From Bacillota bacterium (GTDB taxonomy: Bacteria > Bacillota > Clostridia > Lachnospirales > Anaerotignaceae), in NCBI GenBank assembly GCA_017547125.1, contig JAFYQL010000116.1, positions 1 through 5,709 of the forward strand: a stretch of DNA of 5,709 nucleotides, given 5' to 3'. How positions within the stretch are numbered: position 1 is the stretch's first letter; each line of letters opens with the position of its first letter. The notes beneath the pieces are model-generated. The model saw only the letters and a list, made by a program, of their open reading frames with translations. It was not told the origin of the DNA and made no database searches. Shown one piece after another: positions 4,488-5,709 of this stretch. Position numbers and translations under genes: made by a program.

Positions 4488-5709
4488 ATGTACATAGAAA
4501 AAATAAATACTGCCAATGACATAAAGAAAATTGACAAGAAAAATCTTCCTTCTCTTGCAAAGGAAATAAGAACTTTTCTTCTGGAAAATGTATCAAAAAC
4601 AGGCGGACATCTTGCATCAAACCTTGGTGCAGTGGAACTTACAATGGCTCTTCACTATTGCCTTGATATGGAAAAGGACAAAATAGTGTGGGACGTTGGA
4701 CATCAGGCCTATGTTCACAAGATACTTACAGGAAGAAAAAAGGATTTTCCAACATTAAGAACGCTTGATGGTCTTTGTGGTTTTCCAAAGCCATCTGAAA
4801 GCAAATATGACTCATTTGTGGCAGGTCATTCATCAACCTCTATCTCTGCAGCATTCGGTATGGCTGTTGCAAGGGATATGCGAGGCAGTGATGAAAGGAT
4901 ATTTGCCGTGATAGGTGACGGCTCATTTACCGGAGGTATGGTATATGAAGCTATGAATAATGCCGGAAGAAGCGGAAAGGACATAGTTGTTATACTTAAC
5001 GATAACGAAATGTCTATTTCCGGCAACGTAGGTGCTGTTTCAAGACACCTTAGTGACTTAAGAACACAAAGCTCATACCTTAATGCAAAAGAAAGAGTGC
5101 ATAAGGCAATTAACAAAATGCCTGAATCCCTTGGTAAGCCAATGGAAAAAGGTCTCCGTTTTGTTAAGGACGGGGTTAAGCACATGCTTGTTTCAGGTGT
5201 ATTGTTTGAAGAAATGGGCTTTAATTATATAGGCCAGATAGACGGTCATGACATTAACGAACTTATAGAAGTTATAGGAAACATCAAAAAAATGCACGGA
5301 CCTATACTTCTTCACGTTAAAACTAAAAAAGGCAAGGGCTATGCTTTTGCTGAAAAAGATCCGTCAAAATTCCACGGCATAGGAAAGTTTGATGTTAAAA
5401 CAGGCAAAACAGTATCAAAGGGCGATGTCAAGAACTATTCAGATGTTTTTGGCGACACACTTTGTGCTATGGCTGAAACCGACAAAAAGATTGCTGCTGT
5501 ATCTGCGGCCATGATTGACGGCACAGGCCTTCAGAAATTTGCTGAAAAATACCCTAAGAGAATGTTTGATGTGGGCATTGCAGAGCAGCACGCCGTTACA
5601 TTTTCAGCAGGTATGGCTGCTTTGGGGATGAAGCCGGTATTTGCCGTATACTCAACATTCCTTCAGCGTGGTTATGACCAGATAGTGCACGATGTATGCC
5701 TTCAGAAAC
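4488..5709 (+). CDS. dxs: 1-deoxy-D-xylulose-5-phosphate synthase Dxs (3' end missing)
   Basis: Dxs is the thiamine-diphosphate enzyme that joins pyruvate and glyceraldehyde 3-phosphate into DXP, the entry step of the MEP isoprenoid pathway and a precursor for thiamine and pyridoxal. The open frame gives 407 residues and runs off the right edge, about two thirds of the usual length near 620. The ThDP-binding first domain shows TGGHLASNLG (38-47, catalytic-type H41), WDVGHQAYVHKILTGR (68-83), AGHSSTSIS (112-120) and the GDG...NN cofactor motif from GDGSFTGG (143-150) to N157-N158. IGQIDGHD (248-255) precedes the linker. The second, pyrimidine-binding domain starts at about 315, with AMIDGTGL (341-348), DVGIAEQHAVTFSAG (361-375; E366 is the cofactor-activating glutamate) and YSTFLQRGYDQIVHDV (388-403). 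The ATG is supported by GGTGAT just upstream and gives a normal N terminus. No frameshift or stop is seen. Confidence 0.96.
   Translation, partial: MYIEKINTANDIKKIDKKNLPSLAKEIRTFLLENVSKTGGHLASNLGAVELTMALHYCLDMEKDKIVWDVGHQAYVHKILTGRKKDFPTLRTLDGLCGFPKPSESKYDSFVAGHSSTSISAAFGMAVARDMRGSDERIFAVIGDGSFTGGMVYEAMNNAGRSGKDIVVILNDNEMSISGNVGAVSRHLSDLRTQSSYLNAKERVHKAINKMPESLGKPMEKGLRFVKDGVKHMLVSGVLFEEMGFNYIGQIDGHDINELIEVIGNIKKMHGPILLHVKTKKGKGYAFAEKDPSKFHGIGKFDVKTGKTVSKGDVKNYSDVFGDTLCAMAETDKKIAAVSAAMIDGTGLQKFAEKYPKRMFDVGIAEQHAVTFSAGMAALGMKPVFAVYSTFLQRGYDQIVHDVCLQK

Noticed and set aside
4826..5185. Reverse open frame of 119 codons opposite dxs
   Set aside because: It is antisense to the conserved ThDP-binding domain. 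Its Leu/Ser/Pro/Thr-rich composition is what the reverse complement of dxs would give.

Overview
The window is an ordinary chromosomal stretch from an AT-rich, endospore-forming member of the Clostridia (Bacillota). Three things point there: a sporulation gene (spoIIIAH) at the left edge, strong Shine-Dalgarno sites, and a gene order typical of the phylum, spoIIIAH - asp23-like - nusB - xseA - xseB - ispA - divergent PAP2 gene - dxs. All genes lie on the + strand. I cannot name a genus. The accBC pair and folD, which interrupt this order in Bacillus subtilis, are absent, which favours a clostridial lineage.

Left part (1-813): the 3' portion of spoIIIAH, the last gene of the spoIIIA sporulation operon, ends at 618 and is followed by a good intrinsic terminator (about 627-680). 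Next comes a compact promoter region (about 697-766) with an extended -10 element and several short dyads. This arrangement insulates the sporulation operon from the housekeeping operon that follows.

Middle part (814-3993): an Asp23/Gls24-family gene (yqhY-like) comes first. After a 70-bp gap holding a weak hairpin, nusB (antitermination factor), xseA and xseB (the two exonuclease VII subunits) and ispA (geranyl/farnesyl diphosphate synthase) are packed tightly. The xseA ribosome site overlaps the nusB stop, xseB abuts xseA, and ispA overlaps xseB by one base.

Right part (3994-5709): a small membrane protein of the divergent PAP2 family (DUF212, YuiD-like), then the first two thirds of dxs (1-deoxy-D-xylulose-5-phosphate synthase), cut by the window edge. 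ispA and dxs place an entry enzyme and a downstream prenyltransferase of isoprenoid synthesis in one apparent transcription unit, with the PAP2-like gene between them.

I found no mobile element, CRISPR array, tRNA, rRNA or clearly new system. The points most worth a second look are the changed phosphatase motif and genomic position of the PAP2-like gene, the dyad-rich promoter in front of the Asp23 gene, and the hairpin between asp23 and nusB.
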